The notes under the pieces are model-generated. The model searched no databases and was not told where the DNA came from. It worked only from the letters and a program-made list of their open reading frames with translations. From Mesorhizobium amorphae (lineage in GTDB: Bacteria > Pseudomonadota > Alphaproteobacteria > Rhizobiales > Rhizobiaceae), in assembly GCA_003240775.1 (NCBI GenBank), contig QFNI01000006.1, positions 57,530 to 121,529 of the forward strand: a DNA stretch of 64,000 bases, in the 5' to 3' direction. A program made the position numbers and the translations under genes. Positions 16,421 through 24,799 of this stretch are shown piece after piece (within the stretch, counting starts at the first letter, position 1; every line of letters begins with the position of its first letter).

Positions 16421-17077
16421 TCAGAGTGCGGCGTCTGCGCGGGGGCGCAGCACGGCTTCGGTCAGAGTGCGCAGCGCGGTCTCGATGTCGACATCGTCCA
16501 CCCCTTGCGCGGGCAAGTCGTTGATGGCGAGCCCCTCGCCCACCGCCATCAGGATCAGCATCAAGGTGTCGAGCGGCACGCAGGGGTCGATCTCGCCGCG
16601 CTCGACCGCAGTTTCGAGACGCTGGCGGAAACCATCGGAAACTTCTGCCATGCAGTTCATCCGCGTGGCGCGGATGGCGTCGTTGCGCATCGCTTCCGCG
16701 CGGATTTCGGTGAAGAGCGGGGCGTTGCCGGTTTCGCTGATGTGGCGGATATGCGCCATGCCCGCACCCACCACCCCGTCGACCACGCTGGAAGCCCCGC
16801 TCGCGAGCTCCATCAATGCGGCATCGCAGGAGCGGTCCTGCTCCACGATGGCTTCGATGATCGATTCCTTAGACGGGAAGTAGCGATAGAGCGCGCCGGG
16901 GCTCATGCCCACTTCGGCGCAGATCTCATGCATCGAGGCGCCCTGAAAACCGCGACGCACGAAGCAGGCCTTAGCCGCATCGAGGATGCGCTGTACCTGC
17001 TGCTCGCGGCGTTCGGCGCGCGACGGCCCATCGTCACCGCCCGCTTCGCACAAGCTCCCACCGACAGCGATATCCAT
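16421..17077 (-). CDS. TetR/AcrR-family repressor of the RND operon
   Basis: A 218-residue regulator with an N-terminal TetR helix-turn-helix: RILDAAKACFVRRGFQGASM, then EICAEVGMSPGALYRYFPSKESII as the recognition region near residues 52-75, followed by a ligand-binding C-terminal domain. The gene is first in the efflux operon and its promoter is covered by a perfect inverted repeat, so autorepression with release by a pump substrate is the likely scheme. An ATG at 17077 is used; the first 20 residues are unremarkable and a later start is possible. Confidence 0.92.
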   Translation of the reverse strand: MDIAVGGSLCEAGGDDGPSRAERREQQVQRILDAAKACFVRRGFQGASMHEICAEVGMSPGALYRYFPSKESIIEAIVEQDRSCDAALMELASGASSVVDGVVGAGMAHIRHISETGNAPLFTEIRAEAMRNDAIRATRMNCMAEVSDGFRQRLETAVERGEIDPCVPLDTLMLILMAVGEGLAINDLPAQGVDDVDIETALRTLTEAVLRPRADAAL

Positions 17078-17093
17078 GCCTCAAACACCGAAA

Positions 17094-17131
17094 GCGAACG
17101 TTCATTCGCAGATATGCGAATGAACGTTCGC
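17094..17131 (-). promoter_or_regulatory. Operator of the tetR-RND operon: perfect 16-bp inverted repeat
   Basis: GCGAACGTTCATTCGC (17094-17109) and its exact reverse complement GCGAATGAACGTTCGC (17116-17131) are separated by six bases. Each arm also carries the self-complementary GAACGTTC. The element starts 17 bases upstream of the tetR ATG and covers the spacer and -10 of the promoter, the expected place for a TetR-family autorepressor. The binding protein is inferred from position. Confidence 0.85.
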
Positions 17132-17137
17132 GGTCAA
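17109..17137 (-). promoter_or_regulatory. Sigma70-like promoter of the tetR-RND operon
   Basis: On the minus strand TTGACC (17132-17137) and TATCTG (17109-17114) are separated by exactly 17 bases. The spacer is one arm of the inverted repeat and the -10 lies in its centre, so a bound repressor would block polymerase. Confidence 0.7.
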
Positions 17138-17164
17138 TAGTCCTAGTGGGCCGACCCCGTCGAA

Positions 17165-19432
17165 TCAGAGCTTGTCGAAACGGCCCGAACGCGGGAAACC
17201 CTTGGGCACCATCCGCCCAGCCGTGCCGCGCGGCCCGAGCCAGTCGGAGAGTTCCGTGCGGTGACGAGTGTGCAGGCGCTCGGCGCTGTCGGTCCAGGTG
17301 AGGCCCGCATCCATCGTGAAGGGCTTCGCATCGGTCACCCCGCCATCCTTGAAGCGCTGGAGACGCACCCCCTTGCCGCGGCCCATCTCAGGGACCTCGC
17401 TCAATGAGAAGACCAGCATCTTGCGGTTCTCGCCGACGATGGCGATCGTGTCGCCTTCGGCCGGCAGACAGCGCACCGCCTCGTCGGGCGCGCGTACCGT
17501 CATCACGCCCTTGCCCTTGCGGGTGTTGGCGACGGTCTCGGCTTCCGGCACCACGAAGCCATAGCCTTCGCGGCTGACCAGCAGGAGGCGGCGGTCGGGC
17601 TTGTGCACAAAGGCCGTGACGATCGCCTGGTCGTTCTCCATGTCCACCATGATGCGGATCGGTTCGCCGTGGCCGCGCCCGCCGGGCAGCTTGTCGGCAC
17701 CCAGCGTGTAGAACTTGCCGCCCGTGGTGAAGACCAGGATCTTGTCAATGGTCTGCGCGGGAAAAGCGAGCTTCAGGCTGTCGCCTTCCTTGAAGGAAAG
17801 CGCCGAGAAGTCCGTGATGTGTCCCTTCAGCGCGCGCAGCCAGCCCTTTTCGGACACCACGACCGTGATCGGCTCCTTCTCGATCATCGCGTGGTGGATA
17901 TCGGTCAGGTCGTGCTCGGGTGCGTCGGCGAACGCCGTGCGGCGGCGGCCGAGGTCGGTCTCGGGGCCGAAGGCCTTGGCGGTGTCGGCCACCTCGCCAC
18001 GGATCGTCTTCCACTGCTTGGCGTCGGAGCCGAGCAGGGCTTCGAGCTTGGCCTTTTCCTTGGTCAGGCCGTCGAACTCCTTGCGGATTTCAAATTCCTC
18101 GAGCTTGCGCAGATTGCGCAGGCGCATGTTGAGGATGGCCTCGGCCTGGTTGTCGGTGAGCGCGAAGGTCCTGATCAGAACGGCCTTGGGCTCGTCCTCC
18201 ACGCGGATGATGCGGATCACCTCGTCGAGGTTGAGATAGGCGATCAGCAGGCCGCCGAGGATCTCCAGCCGCCGCTCGATCTCGGCCAGCCGGTGACGCG
18301 AGCGGCGCTGCAGCACGTCCTTGCGGTGCTCCAGCCACTCCTTCAGCACCTGGCGGAGCCCGAGCACGTTGGGCACCTTGCCCCGCGACAGCACGTTCAT
18401 GTTGAGCGGCACGCGCGTTTCGAGCTCGGTCAGCTTGAAAAGCGATTCCATGAGGATCGACGGATCGACCGCGCGCGAGCGCGGCACGAGCACCACGCGC
18501 ACATCCTCGGCGCTCTCGTCGCGGATGTCTTCCAGAAGCGGCAGCTTGCGGGCGAGAAGCAGTTCCGCGATCTTTTCGATCAGGCGCGCTTTCTGCACGC
18601 CATAGGGAATCTCGGAGACCACGACGACCCAGCCGCCCTTGCCCGTTTCCTCCTTGCGCCATGCGGCGCGCAGCCGAAAACCGCCGCGGCCGGTGCGGTA
18701 GGCGTCCAGCATGGAGGCGAGCGGGTCGACCACGATGCCGCCGGTCGGGAAGTCCGGGCCGCGGATCAGCCCGTCGCCTTCCGTCTGCGACAACAGCCCT
18801 TCCACCGGCGTGTCGGGCGCGTCGATCAGGGTGAGTGCGGCCTGACAGAGTTCGGCAGCGTTGTGCGGCGGGATCGAAGTCGCCATGCCGACCGCGATGC
18901 CGGCCGAGCCGTTGGCGAGAAGGTTCGGGAAGGCGCCCGGCAGCACCACCGGCTCCTCGTCTTCCTCGTTGTAGGTGGGACGGAAATCGACGGCATCCTC
19001 GGTGATGCCGGACAGGAGCGCCACCGCGACATCGGTCATGCGCGCTTCGGTGTAGCGCATAGCGGCTGCGTTATCGCCGTCGATGTTGCCGAAATTGCCC
19101 TGCCCGTCCACGAGCGGATAGCGCACGGAGAAATCCTGCGCCAGGCGCACCAGCGCGTCGTAGATCGACTGGTCGCCATGCGGATGGAACTTGCCCATCA
19201 CCTCGCCGACGATGCGGGCGCATTTGGCGAAGCCCTGGTTGGGATTGAGCCGAAGCAGGCGCATCGCATGCATGATGCGGCGGTGAACGGGCTTGAGCCC
19301 GTCGCGCACATCCGGCAACGCGCGGTGCATGATGGTGGAAAGCGCATAGGCGAGATAGCGCTCTTCGAGAGCCGCCTTCAGATCGACCGGCTCGATCACG
19401 CCTTCGCTGGGCGGTGGGACTGCCTTGCCCAT
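17165..19432 (-). CDS. parC: DNA topoisomerase IV subunit A
   Basis: Breakage-reunion subunit of topoisomerase IV, which decatenates daughter chromosomes. The 755-residue length and the short C-terminal domain fit ParC rather than GyrA. Catalytic Tyr127 lies in AAAMRYTEARM; the winged-helix region contains GKFHPHGDQSIYDALV, in which Gln occupies the position of Ser80 of E. coli ParC. The tower and coiled-coil domains follow, with a ParC-type beta-pinwheel C-terminus (KGWLRALKGH). It is divergent from the exported-protein gene. Confidence 0.95.
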   Translation of the reverse strand: MGKAVPPPSEGVIEPVDLKAALEERYLAYALSTIMHRALPDVRDGLKPVHRRIMHAMRLLRLNPNQGFAKCARIVGEVMGKFHPHGDQSIYDALVRLAQDFSVRYPLVDGQGNFGNIDGDNAAAMRYTEARMTDVAVALLSGITEDAVDFRPTYNEEDEEPVVLPGAFPNLLANGSAGIAVGMATSIPPHNAAELCQAALTLIDAPDTPVEGLLSQTEGDGLIRGPDFPTGGIVVDPLASMLDAYRTGRGGFRLRAAWRKEETGKGGWVVVVSEIPYGVQKARLIEKIAELLLARKLPLLEDIRDESAEDVRVVLVPRSRAVDPSILMESLFKLTELETRVPLNMNVLSRGKVPNVLGLRQVLKEWLEHRKDVLQRRSRHRLAEIERRLEILGGLLIAYLNLDEVIRIIRVEDEPKAVLIRTFALTDNQAEAILNMRLRNLRKLEEFEIRKEFDGLTKEKAKLEALLGSDAKQWKTIRGEVADTAKAFGPETDLGRRRTAFADAPEHDLTDIHHAMIEKEPITVVVSEKGWLRALKGHITDFSALSFKEGDSLKLAFPAQTIDKILVFTTGGKFYTLGADKLPGGRGHGEPIRIMVDMENDQAIVTAFVHKPDRRLLLVSREGYGFVVPEAETVANTRKGKGVMTVRAPDEAVRCLPAEGDTIAIVGENRKMLVFSLSEVPEMGRGKGVRLQRFKDGGVTDAKPFTMDAGLTWTDSAERLHTRHRTELSDWLGPRGTAGRMVPKGFPRSGRFDKL

Positions 19433-19481
19433 AAGAAATTATTCCTTTTACCGTGCTGCCCGTGGTTAACCCAGGCAAGCG

Positions 19482-19509
19482 TTGGCGGCAAGCGCGGCCG
19501 CACTATATC
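19482..19509 (+). promoter_or_regulatory. Putative promoter of the exported-protein gene
   Basis: TTGGCG (19482-19487) and TATATC (19504-19509) with a 16-base spacer lie about 110 bases upstream of the start codon in the divergent parC interval. Confidence 0.4.
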
Positions 19510-19616
19510 GGGTGCGCGCGAACCAGGAAGCGCATCCGCTCACGCGCGCGATCCCTTTTCCGCCGCAACCTGCGGCTTGTATGTCCAAGACAGATCCTCA
19601 GCAAAGGAATGACTGC

Positions 19617-20819
19617 ATGATGCAACGATCCCTCAAGCTTCTCGCCGTCTCGACGATGCTCGCCGCGTTCGGCGCGTCCCATGCATTCGCGCAGGACGCC
19701 AACCTCCTGGGCGAGCGCATCAAGGCCACCTTGCAGAAGCAGGGCATCTCCATCGACTGGTCGAATATCACCCAGAATGGTTCCCAAACCGTGCTCGAAG
19801 GCGTCACCTTCGGCGCGCCCAACAATCCCACGCGCTCCGCGCCCATCGGCAACGTGACGCTCGACGGCGTGACCGAGGCAGGCGGCGGCTACACGATCGG
19901 CACCACCACTTTCCCGAACTTCTCGGGCACCGACCAGGGCGTGGACTATGCCGCCGAGGGTATCACGATCACGGGTCTCAAGATTCCATCCGAGGGGGAA
20001 ACCAACCCGATCGCGAACCTGATGCTTTATGACTCCGCCGAGGTGAAGAGCGTCACCGTGCGCCAGGGCGGCACCGACTTCTTCACGATGAACGACCTGC
20101 GTGCCGACATCGACCAAGCGAACGACCAGGCCATGACGTTCACGGCCGACGCCGACCGCTTCACGGCCAATCTCGGCGCGATCCCCGATCCCAAGACCAA
20201 AGCGGTGGTCGAGGCGATGGGTTACCAGAATATCGCGGGCGACCTGAAGATGCGCGGCTCCTGGGCGCCCTCCGACGGTCGCATGCAGCTCACGCAGTAC
20301 GACATCAACGTCGAGAATGCCGGCACGCTCGGCATGACAATCGACATCGGCGGCTACACGCCTCAGCTGATCCAGTCGCTGCAGGATCTGCAGACGCAGA
20401 TGGCCGCCCAAGCTCCGGGCGCGGACAACTCCGCGCAGGGCATGGCGATGCTGGGGCTCATGCAGCAGATCACCTTCTCGTCGATGAGCGTGCGTTTCTC
20501 GGACGACTCGCTGACCCAGAAGGTCATCGACTTCGTGGCGAAGCAGCAGGGCGTACAGCCTTCCGACATCGTGAACCAAGCAAAGGCCATCGTGCCGTTC
20601 GCCACCGCGCAGCTGCAGAACCCCGCACTCTCCGAGCAGGTCACCCAGGCGGTGAGCCGGTTCCTGGACGACCCGTCGAGCTTCGAGATCGCGGCACGCC
20701 CGGCACAGCCGGTTCCGGTGGCGCAGATCGCCGGCACCGCTTCGGGAAATCCGCTGGAACTGCTCAAGCAGCTCAACGTGACCGTGACCGCGAACGAGGC
20801 TGCCGCCGCTCCGCAGTGA
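19617..20819 (+). CDS. Exported protein of unknown function
   Basis: A 400-residue protein with a clear Sec signal peptide (LKLLAVSTMLAAFGASHAFAQ) and no further membrane segment, so it is probably periplasmic. The mature part is rich in short beta-like repeats (VTFGAPNNPTRSAPIGNVTL, GITITGLKI) followed by a helical region from about residue 260, reminiscent of AsmA/YdgA-like envelope proteins, but I do not recognise a defined family. ATG 19617 has AAGGA eight bases upstream; a second ATG is the next codon. A strong terminator follows. The gene stands alone between divergent parC and convergent pcp. Confidence 0.8.
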   Translation: MMQRSLKLLAVSTMLAAFGASHAFAQDANLLGERIKATLQKQGISIDWSNITQNGSQTVLEGVTFGAPNNPTRSAPIGNVTLDGVTEAGGGYTIGTTTFPNFSGTDQGVDYAAEGITITGLKIPSEGETNPIANLMLYDSAEVKSVTVRQGGTDFFTMNDLRADIDQANDQAMTFTADADRFTANLGAIPDPKTKAVVEAMGYQNIAGDLKMRGSWAPSDGRMQLTQYDINVENAGTLGMTIDIGGYTPQLIQSLQDLQTQMAAQAPGADNSAQGMAMLGLMQQITFSSMSVRFSDDSLTQKVIDFVAKQQGVQPSDIVNQAKAIVPFATAQLQNPALSEQVTQAVSRFLDDPSSFEIAARPAQPVPVAQIAGTASGNPLELLKQLNVTVTANEAAAAPQ

Positions 20820-20843
20820 TCGGCGCCTGACGAAAAACGACGA

Positions 20844-20873
20844 GGGCTGCGGTTCGCCGCAGCCCTTTTTCGT
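20844..20873 (+). terminator. Rho-independent terminator after the exported-protein gene
   Basis: GGGCTGCGG, loop TTCG and CCGCAGCCC form a 9-bp stem followed by TTTTTCGTT. The A-rich flank on the other side (CGAAAAACGA) may give some activity for the convergent pcp gene as well. Confidence 0.9.
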
Positions 20874-21506
20874 TCAACCTTGTGCCCGCCAGTGCGCGGC
20901 GCAGGCATCAATGATCACGAGCGCTCCGCGCTCCAGCTTTTCCTCGGTGAACGTCTCGCCGTCGAGCGTGGTGGTGTCGAAAGGCGGGACGTGGACGAAG
21001 CCGGAAAGGGCGGGCGTGAAATGCTGGGCTTGCCCACCGCGCGACAGGAAGAAGAGGTAGTTGCAGAGGTAGTCGCCAGCATCGTCTGAGCGCTCGGCCG
21101 GCAAGCCCTCGCGCGTCAGGGCCGCGAGCAGCGCATCGGTCGGCAGGCTGGTTGCGAGATCGCCCGAGCCTTTCCGCACGAAAGCAAGGCTAGGTGTGAA
21201 GCCCGCATTGTCGGGTTTCTCGGTGCAGACGCGGTTACGTGCCACCTGCTCGATGGCGAAGCCCCGTGCGCTGCGGCTCACGCCGAAATGGACGGCGACA
21301 TCGGGCTTGAAAGTGGCCCCAAGTTCCGCGAGCCGTGCGGGCAGCGAGCCGTACTCTACCTGGAGCAACGCGGTCGTCACGTCGCCCAGGGCCGCGAGCT
21401 TTTCGGGCGCGGCTGCGAGGCGCTCGACCAGCGTTTCCGTGGGGTTGGCCGGCACGCCCGGAAACGAGCCGAAGCCCGTCACCAGGATGCGCGGCCGGCT
21501 GCGCAT
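20874..21506 (-). CDS. pcp: Pyroglutamyl-peptidase I (C15 family)
   Basis: Cysteine peptidase that removes N-terminal pyroglutamate. The 210-residue protein starts with the family signature RILVTGFGSFPGVPANPTE; the catalytic residues are in GFAIEQVARN (Glu), DDAGDYLCNYLFF (Cys) and SGFVHVP (His). The start ATG overlaps the aspS stop (ATGA). Sharing a transcript with aspS looks like packing rather than shared pathway. It is cytosolic. Confidence 0.92.
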   Translation of the reverse strand: MRSRPRILVTGFGSFPGVPANPTETLVERLAAAPEKLAALGDVTTALLQVEYGSLPARLAELGATFKPDVAVHFGVSRSARGFAIEQVARNRVCTEKPDNAGFTPSLAFVRKGSGDLATSLPTDALLAALTREGLPAERSDDAGDYLCNYLFFLSRGGQAQHFTPALSGFVHVPPFDTTTLDGETFTEEKLERGALVIIDACAAHWRAQG

Positions 21507-23293
21507 CAGTTCGTTTTCTGCGGCACGGGGCGCAGCGCCAGCTCGCGAAGCTGCGCGGGGGTGGCTTCGGACGGCGCGCCCATCAGCAGGTCGTAGGCCT
21601 GCTGGTTCATCGGGAACATAGTGATCTCGCGCAGGTTCTTGGCACCCGCAAGCAGCATCACGGCGCGGTCGATGCCGGCCGCCATACCGCCATGCGGCGG
21701 GGCGCCATACTGGAAGGCGCGGTAGAGGCCGCCGAACCGCTCTTCCACCGTGTCGCGCGACAGTCCCACCATTTCGAAGGCCTTCACCATCGTCTCCGGC
21801 AGGTGGTTGCGGATGCCGCCCGATGCCAGTTCGAAACCGTTGCAGACCATGTCGTACTGGAACGCCTTGAGCGACAGCGGATCGCCCGCGTTCAATCCGT
21901 CGATCCCGCCTTGCGGCATGGAGAAGGGGTTGTGGGCGAAGTCGATCTTCTTCTCTTCCTCGTTCCACTCGAAAAAGGGGAAGTCCACGATCCAGCAGAG
22001 CGCGAAGCGGTCGCGGTCGACGAGGTTGAGTTCCTCGCCCGCCCGCGCCCGGGCGCTGCCGGCGAACTTGTAGAACTTCGCGGGGTCGCCAGCCGTGAAG
22101 AAGGCAGCATCCCCCTCGCCCAGGCCAAGCTGCACCCGCAGGGCTTCCGTGCGCTCCTCGCCGATGTTCTTGGCGATCGGTCCGGCGCCCTCGAGCTTTT
22201 CGCCCTCCTTGCGCCAGAAGATGTAGCCCAGCCCCGGCTGGCCCTCGCCCTGCGCCCAGGAGTTCATGCGGTCGCAGAAAGCGCGGGAGCCGCCGGTCTT
22301 GGCGGGCACCGCCCAGACCTGGTTCTTGGCGTCGGCACCCAGGATGTTGGCGAAGACCTTGAAGCCGGAGCCGCGGAAGTGCTCGGACACGTCCTGCATC
22401 TCGATGGGGTTGCGCAGGTCGGGCTTGTCGGAGCCGTATTTGCGGATTGCCTCGTCATAGGGAATGCGCGGGAATTCCTGCGTCACCGGCTTGCCATCGG
22501 CGAACGTCTCGAACACGCCGCGCATCACGGGTTCCATGGTGGCGAACACGTCTTCCTGCTCGACGAAGCTCATTTCGAGGTCGAGCTGGTAGAACTCGCC
22601 AGGCAAACGGTCGAGGCGCGGGTCCTCGTCGCGGAAGCAGGGGGCTATCTGGAAATAGCGATCGAAGCCCGACACCATGATCAGCTGCTTGTAGATCTGG
22701 GGTGCCTGCGGCAGCGCGTAGAAGGTGCCGGGGTGGATGCGCGAGGGCACCAGGAAGTCGCGCGCGCCCTCGGGCGAGGAGGCCGTGAGGATCGGCGTCG
22801 AATATTCGGTGAAGCCCGCAGCCTCCATGCGGCGACGCATCTCCGCGATCACCTTGGTGCGCAGCACGATGTTCTTGTGAAGCGTGTCGCGGCGCAGGTC
22901 GAGAAAGCGGTATTTGAGGCGGATATCCTCGGGATAGTCGGGCTCGCCGAACACCGGCAGCGGCAGCTCCTTCGCCTGGCTGAGCACTTCCATCGATTCC
23001 GCGAACACCTCGATCGTGCCGGTGGGCAGGTTCGGGTTCACGGTCTCGGGCGTGCGCGCCTTGACCGTGCCGTCGACCCGGATCACCCATTCGCCGCGTA
23101 CGGTCTCGGCAGTCTTGAAACAGGGCGAGTCGGGGTCGGCCACGATCTGGGTCAGGCCGTAATGGTCGCGCAGGTCGATGAAGAGCAGCCCGCCGTGATC
23201 GCGCACGCGGTGCACCCAGCCCGACAGCCGCACCGTCTCTCCGACATTCGCTGTGCCCAATTGGGCGCAGGTGTGGCTGCGGTAACGATGCAT
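21506..23293 (-). CDS. aspS: Aspartyl-tRNA synthetase
   Basis: Class II synthetase charging tRNA-Asp (and possibly tRNA-Asn if nondiscriminating). The 595-residue protein has the N-terminal OB-fold anticodon domain (VRLSGWVHRVRDHGGLLFIDLRDHYG), motif 2 (FRDEDPRLDRLPGEFYQLD), the bacterial GAD insertion domain (about residues 290-420) and motif 3 (GLDR-like GGMAAGIDRAVMLLAG). ATG 23293 begins the conserved MHRYRSH; in-frame codons upstream look non-coding. Confidence 0.97.
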   Translation of the reverse strand: MHRYRSHTCAQLGTANVGETVRLSGWVHRVRDHGGLLFIDLRDHYGLTQIVADPDSPCFKTAETVRGEWVIRVDGTVKARTPETVNPNLPTGTIEVFAESMEVLSQAKELPLPVFGEPDYPEDIRLKYRFLDLRRDTLHKNIVLRTKVIAEMRRRMEAAGFTEYSTPILTASSPEGARDFLVPSRIHPGTFYALPQAPQIYKQLIMVSGFDRYFQIAPCFRDEDPRLDRLPGEFYQLDLEMSFVEQEDVFATMEPVMRGVFETFADGKPVTQEFPRIPYDEAIRKYGSDKPDLRNPIEMQDVSEHFRGSGFKVFANILGADAKNQVWAVPAKTGGSRAFCDRMNSWAQGEGQPGLGYIFWRKEGEKLEGAGPIAKNIGEERTEALRVQLGLGEGDAAFFTAGDPAKFYKFAGSARARAGEELNLVDRDRFALCWIVDFPFFEWNEEEKKIDFAHNPFSMPQGGIDGLNAGDPLSLKAFQYDMVCNGFELASGGIRNHLPETMVKAFEMVGLSRDTVEERFGGLYRAFQYGAPPHGGMAAGIDRAVMLLAGAKNLREITMFPMNQQAYDLLMGAPSEATPAQLRELALRPVPQKTN

Positions 23294-23494
23294 GGCGGAT
23301 GATCCTGCTGACGGGCCGCACGCGCCTGGGGCGCTCGGGCAAAAACGCGCGGAAAAGCGCATGAGCCCCCCGTTTTGTCAAGTTTCGGCACGTCGGTGCC
23401 GCTTGTGTAGGAGCTTCGCTCGCTTTTGGGGTGAACTATCGCACGAACTGGTGCATTGCGGGCTCCCGCGTTGCGTGGAGGCCCAGCCCGCCCG

Positions 23495-24751
23495 ATGTCT
23501 TCCATTCGTCCCCTGATCCCGCTCCTTATCGCTGCCGGCATCCTGCTCGGCGGAAACGGGCTCCAGGCGACGCTGATAGCACTGCGTGGCGCGCAGGAAG
23601 GCTTTGCGCCCACGACGATCGGCTGGATGGGAACCTCGTACTTCGCGGGCTTCCTGCTCGGCTGCGTGTTCGTCGTGCGCATGATGCGGTCGGTGGGCCA
23701 CATCCGCTGCTTTGCGGCACTGGCGGCGACCGCTGCATGCGGCACGCTTCTTCTGGTGGTCGTGGTCGATCCCATCATGTGGACCGCCGTGCGCTTCGTC
23801 ACAGGCTTCTGCTTCGCCGGCCTCTTCACGGTGATGGAGGCCTGGCTCAATTCGGGGTCCACCAACGAAGACCGGGCCCGCGTGCTCGCGCTCTACCGCA
23901 TCGTCGACATCTCGGCCGTCACCGGTTCGCAGTTCCTGATCCCGCTCTTGGGGACCGGGGGCTTCACGATCTTTGCGGTGATGGCGATGCTCATCACCTT
24001 CTCGATGGTGCCCGTGTCGCTGGGCGACCGCTCGAACCCGCAGCCACCGGAAGAAGTGAAGCTCGACCTCAAGCGCGCCTGGGCCATCTCGCCTCTCGCC
24101 GCCATCGGCTGCATCGCGGTCGGGCTGACCAACAGCGCCTTCCGCACGGTGGGGCCCGTCTATGCCGAGCAGATCGGCATGAGCGTGTCCGATGTCGTGA
24201 TCTTCGTGAGCCTGGGCATCATCGGCTCGGTGCTCGTGCAGTATCCGTTGGGCGCGCTCTCAGACCGCTGGGACCGGCGCAAGGTGCTGCTGCTGACGAC
24301 CTTCATGGCGCTTTTGTTTGCGCTGGCGCTGGCCTTCCTGCCGGGGAACGACCGGTGGCTGAACTTCGTGCTCGTGTTCTTCTTCGGCGCCTTCGCCATG
24401 CCGCTCTTTTCGCTGTCCGCGGCCCACGCCAACGACCGCGCGGGAAGCGGGGAATTCGTGCTCGTCTCGGCGGCACTGATGTTCTTCTATTCGGTCGGCG
24501 CCATCGCAGGCCCCTCGATCGCATCCTATGTGATGCAGGCCTTCGGGCCGCCGGCGCTCTTTCTCTTCACCTCGACGATCTACACGCTTTTCGTGCTGGT
24601 GATCGTGTTCCGCATGGGCGTGCGCCCGGCCGTTCCCGGCGAGCGGAGGCGGCGTTTCCGCGCCATGCTCCGCACCTCCTTCATGTTCGCCCGCCTTGCC
24701 CGCCCGAGCGGCGCGCGACGGCAGAAGGCGTCCGACCGCGCGACGGGTTGA
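23495..24751 (+). CDS. MFS transporter
   Basis: A 418-residue major-facilitator protein with twelve predicted membrane segments. The first half contains RFVTGFCFAGLFTVMEAWLN, typical of the YcaD/YfkF-like branch, and the second half opens with the motif-A-like loop GALSDRWDRRKVLLL. The substrate is unknown. ATG 23495 is taken as start, with GGAGG 13 bases upstream; a TTG 13 codons earlier is possible. The C-terminal 30 residues are basic and cytosolic. It is followed 48 bases later by rnd. Confidence 0.88.
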   Translation: MSSIRPLIPLLIAAGILLGGNGLQATLIALRGAQEGFAPTTIGWMGTSYFAGFLLGCVFVVRMMRSVGHIRCFAALAATAACGTLLLVVVVDPIMWTAVRFVTGFCFAGLFTVMEAWLNSGSTNEDRARVLALYRIVDISAVTGSQFLIPLLGTGGFTIFAVMAMLITFSMVPVSLGDRSNPQPPEEVKLDLKRAWAISPLAAIGCIAVGLTNSAFRTVGPVYAEQIGMSVSDVVIFVSLGIIGSVLVQYPLGALSDRWDRRKVLLLTTFMALLFALALAFLPGNDRWLNFVLVFFFGAFAMPLFSLSAAHANDRAGSGEFVLVSAALMFFYSVGAIAGPSIASYVMQAFGPPALFLFTSTIYTLFVLVIVFRMGVRPAVPGERRRRFRAMLRTSFMFARLARPSGARRQKASDRATG

Positions 24752-24799
24752 CGCGGGGGTATCGTCGGGGTGAATACGGCGCCACGCACAAGGACCGCC

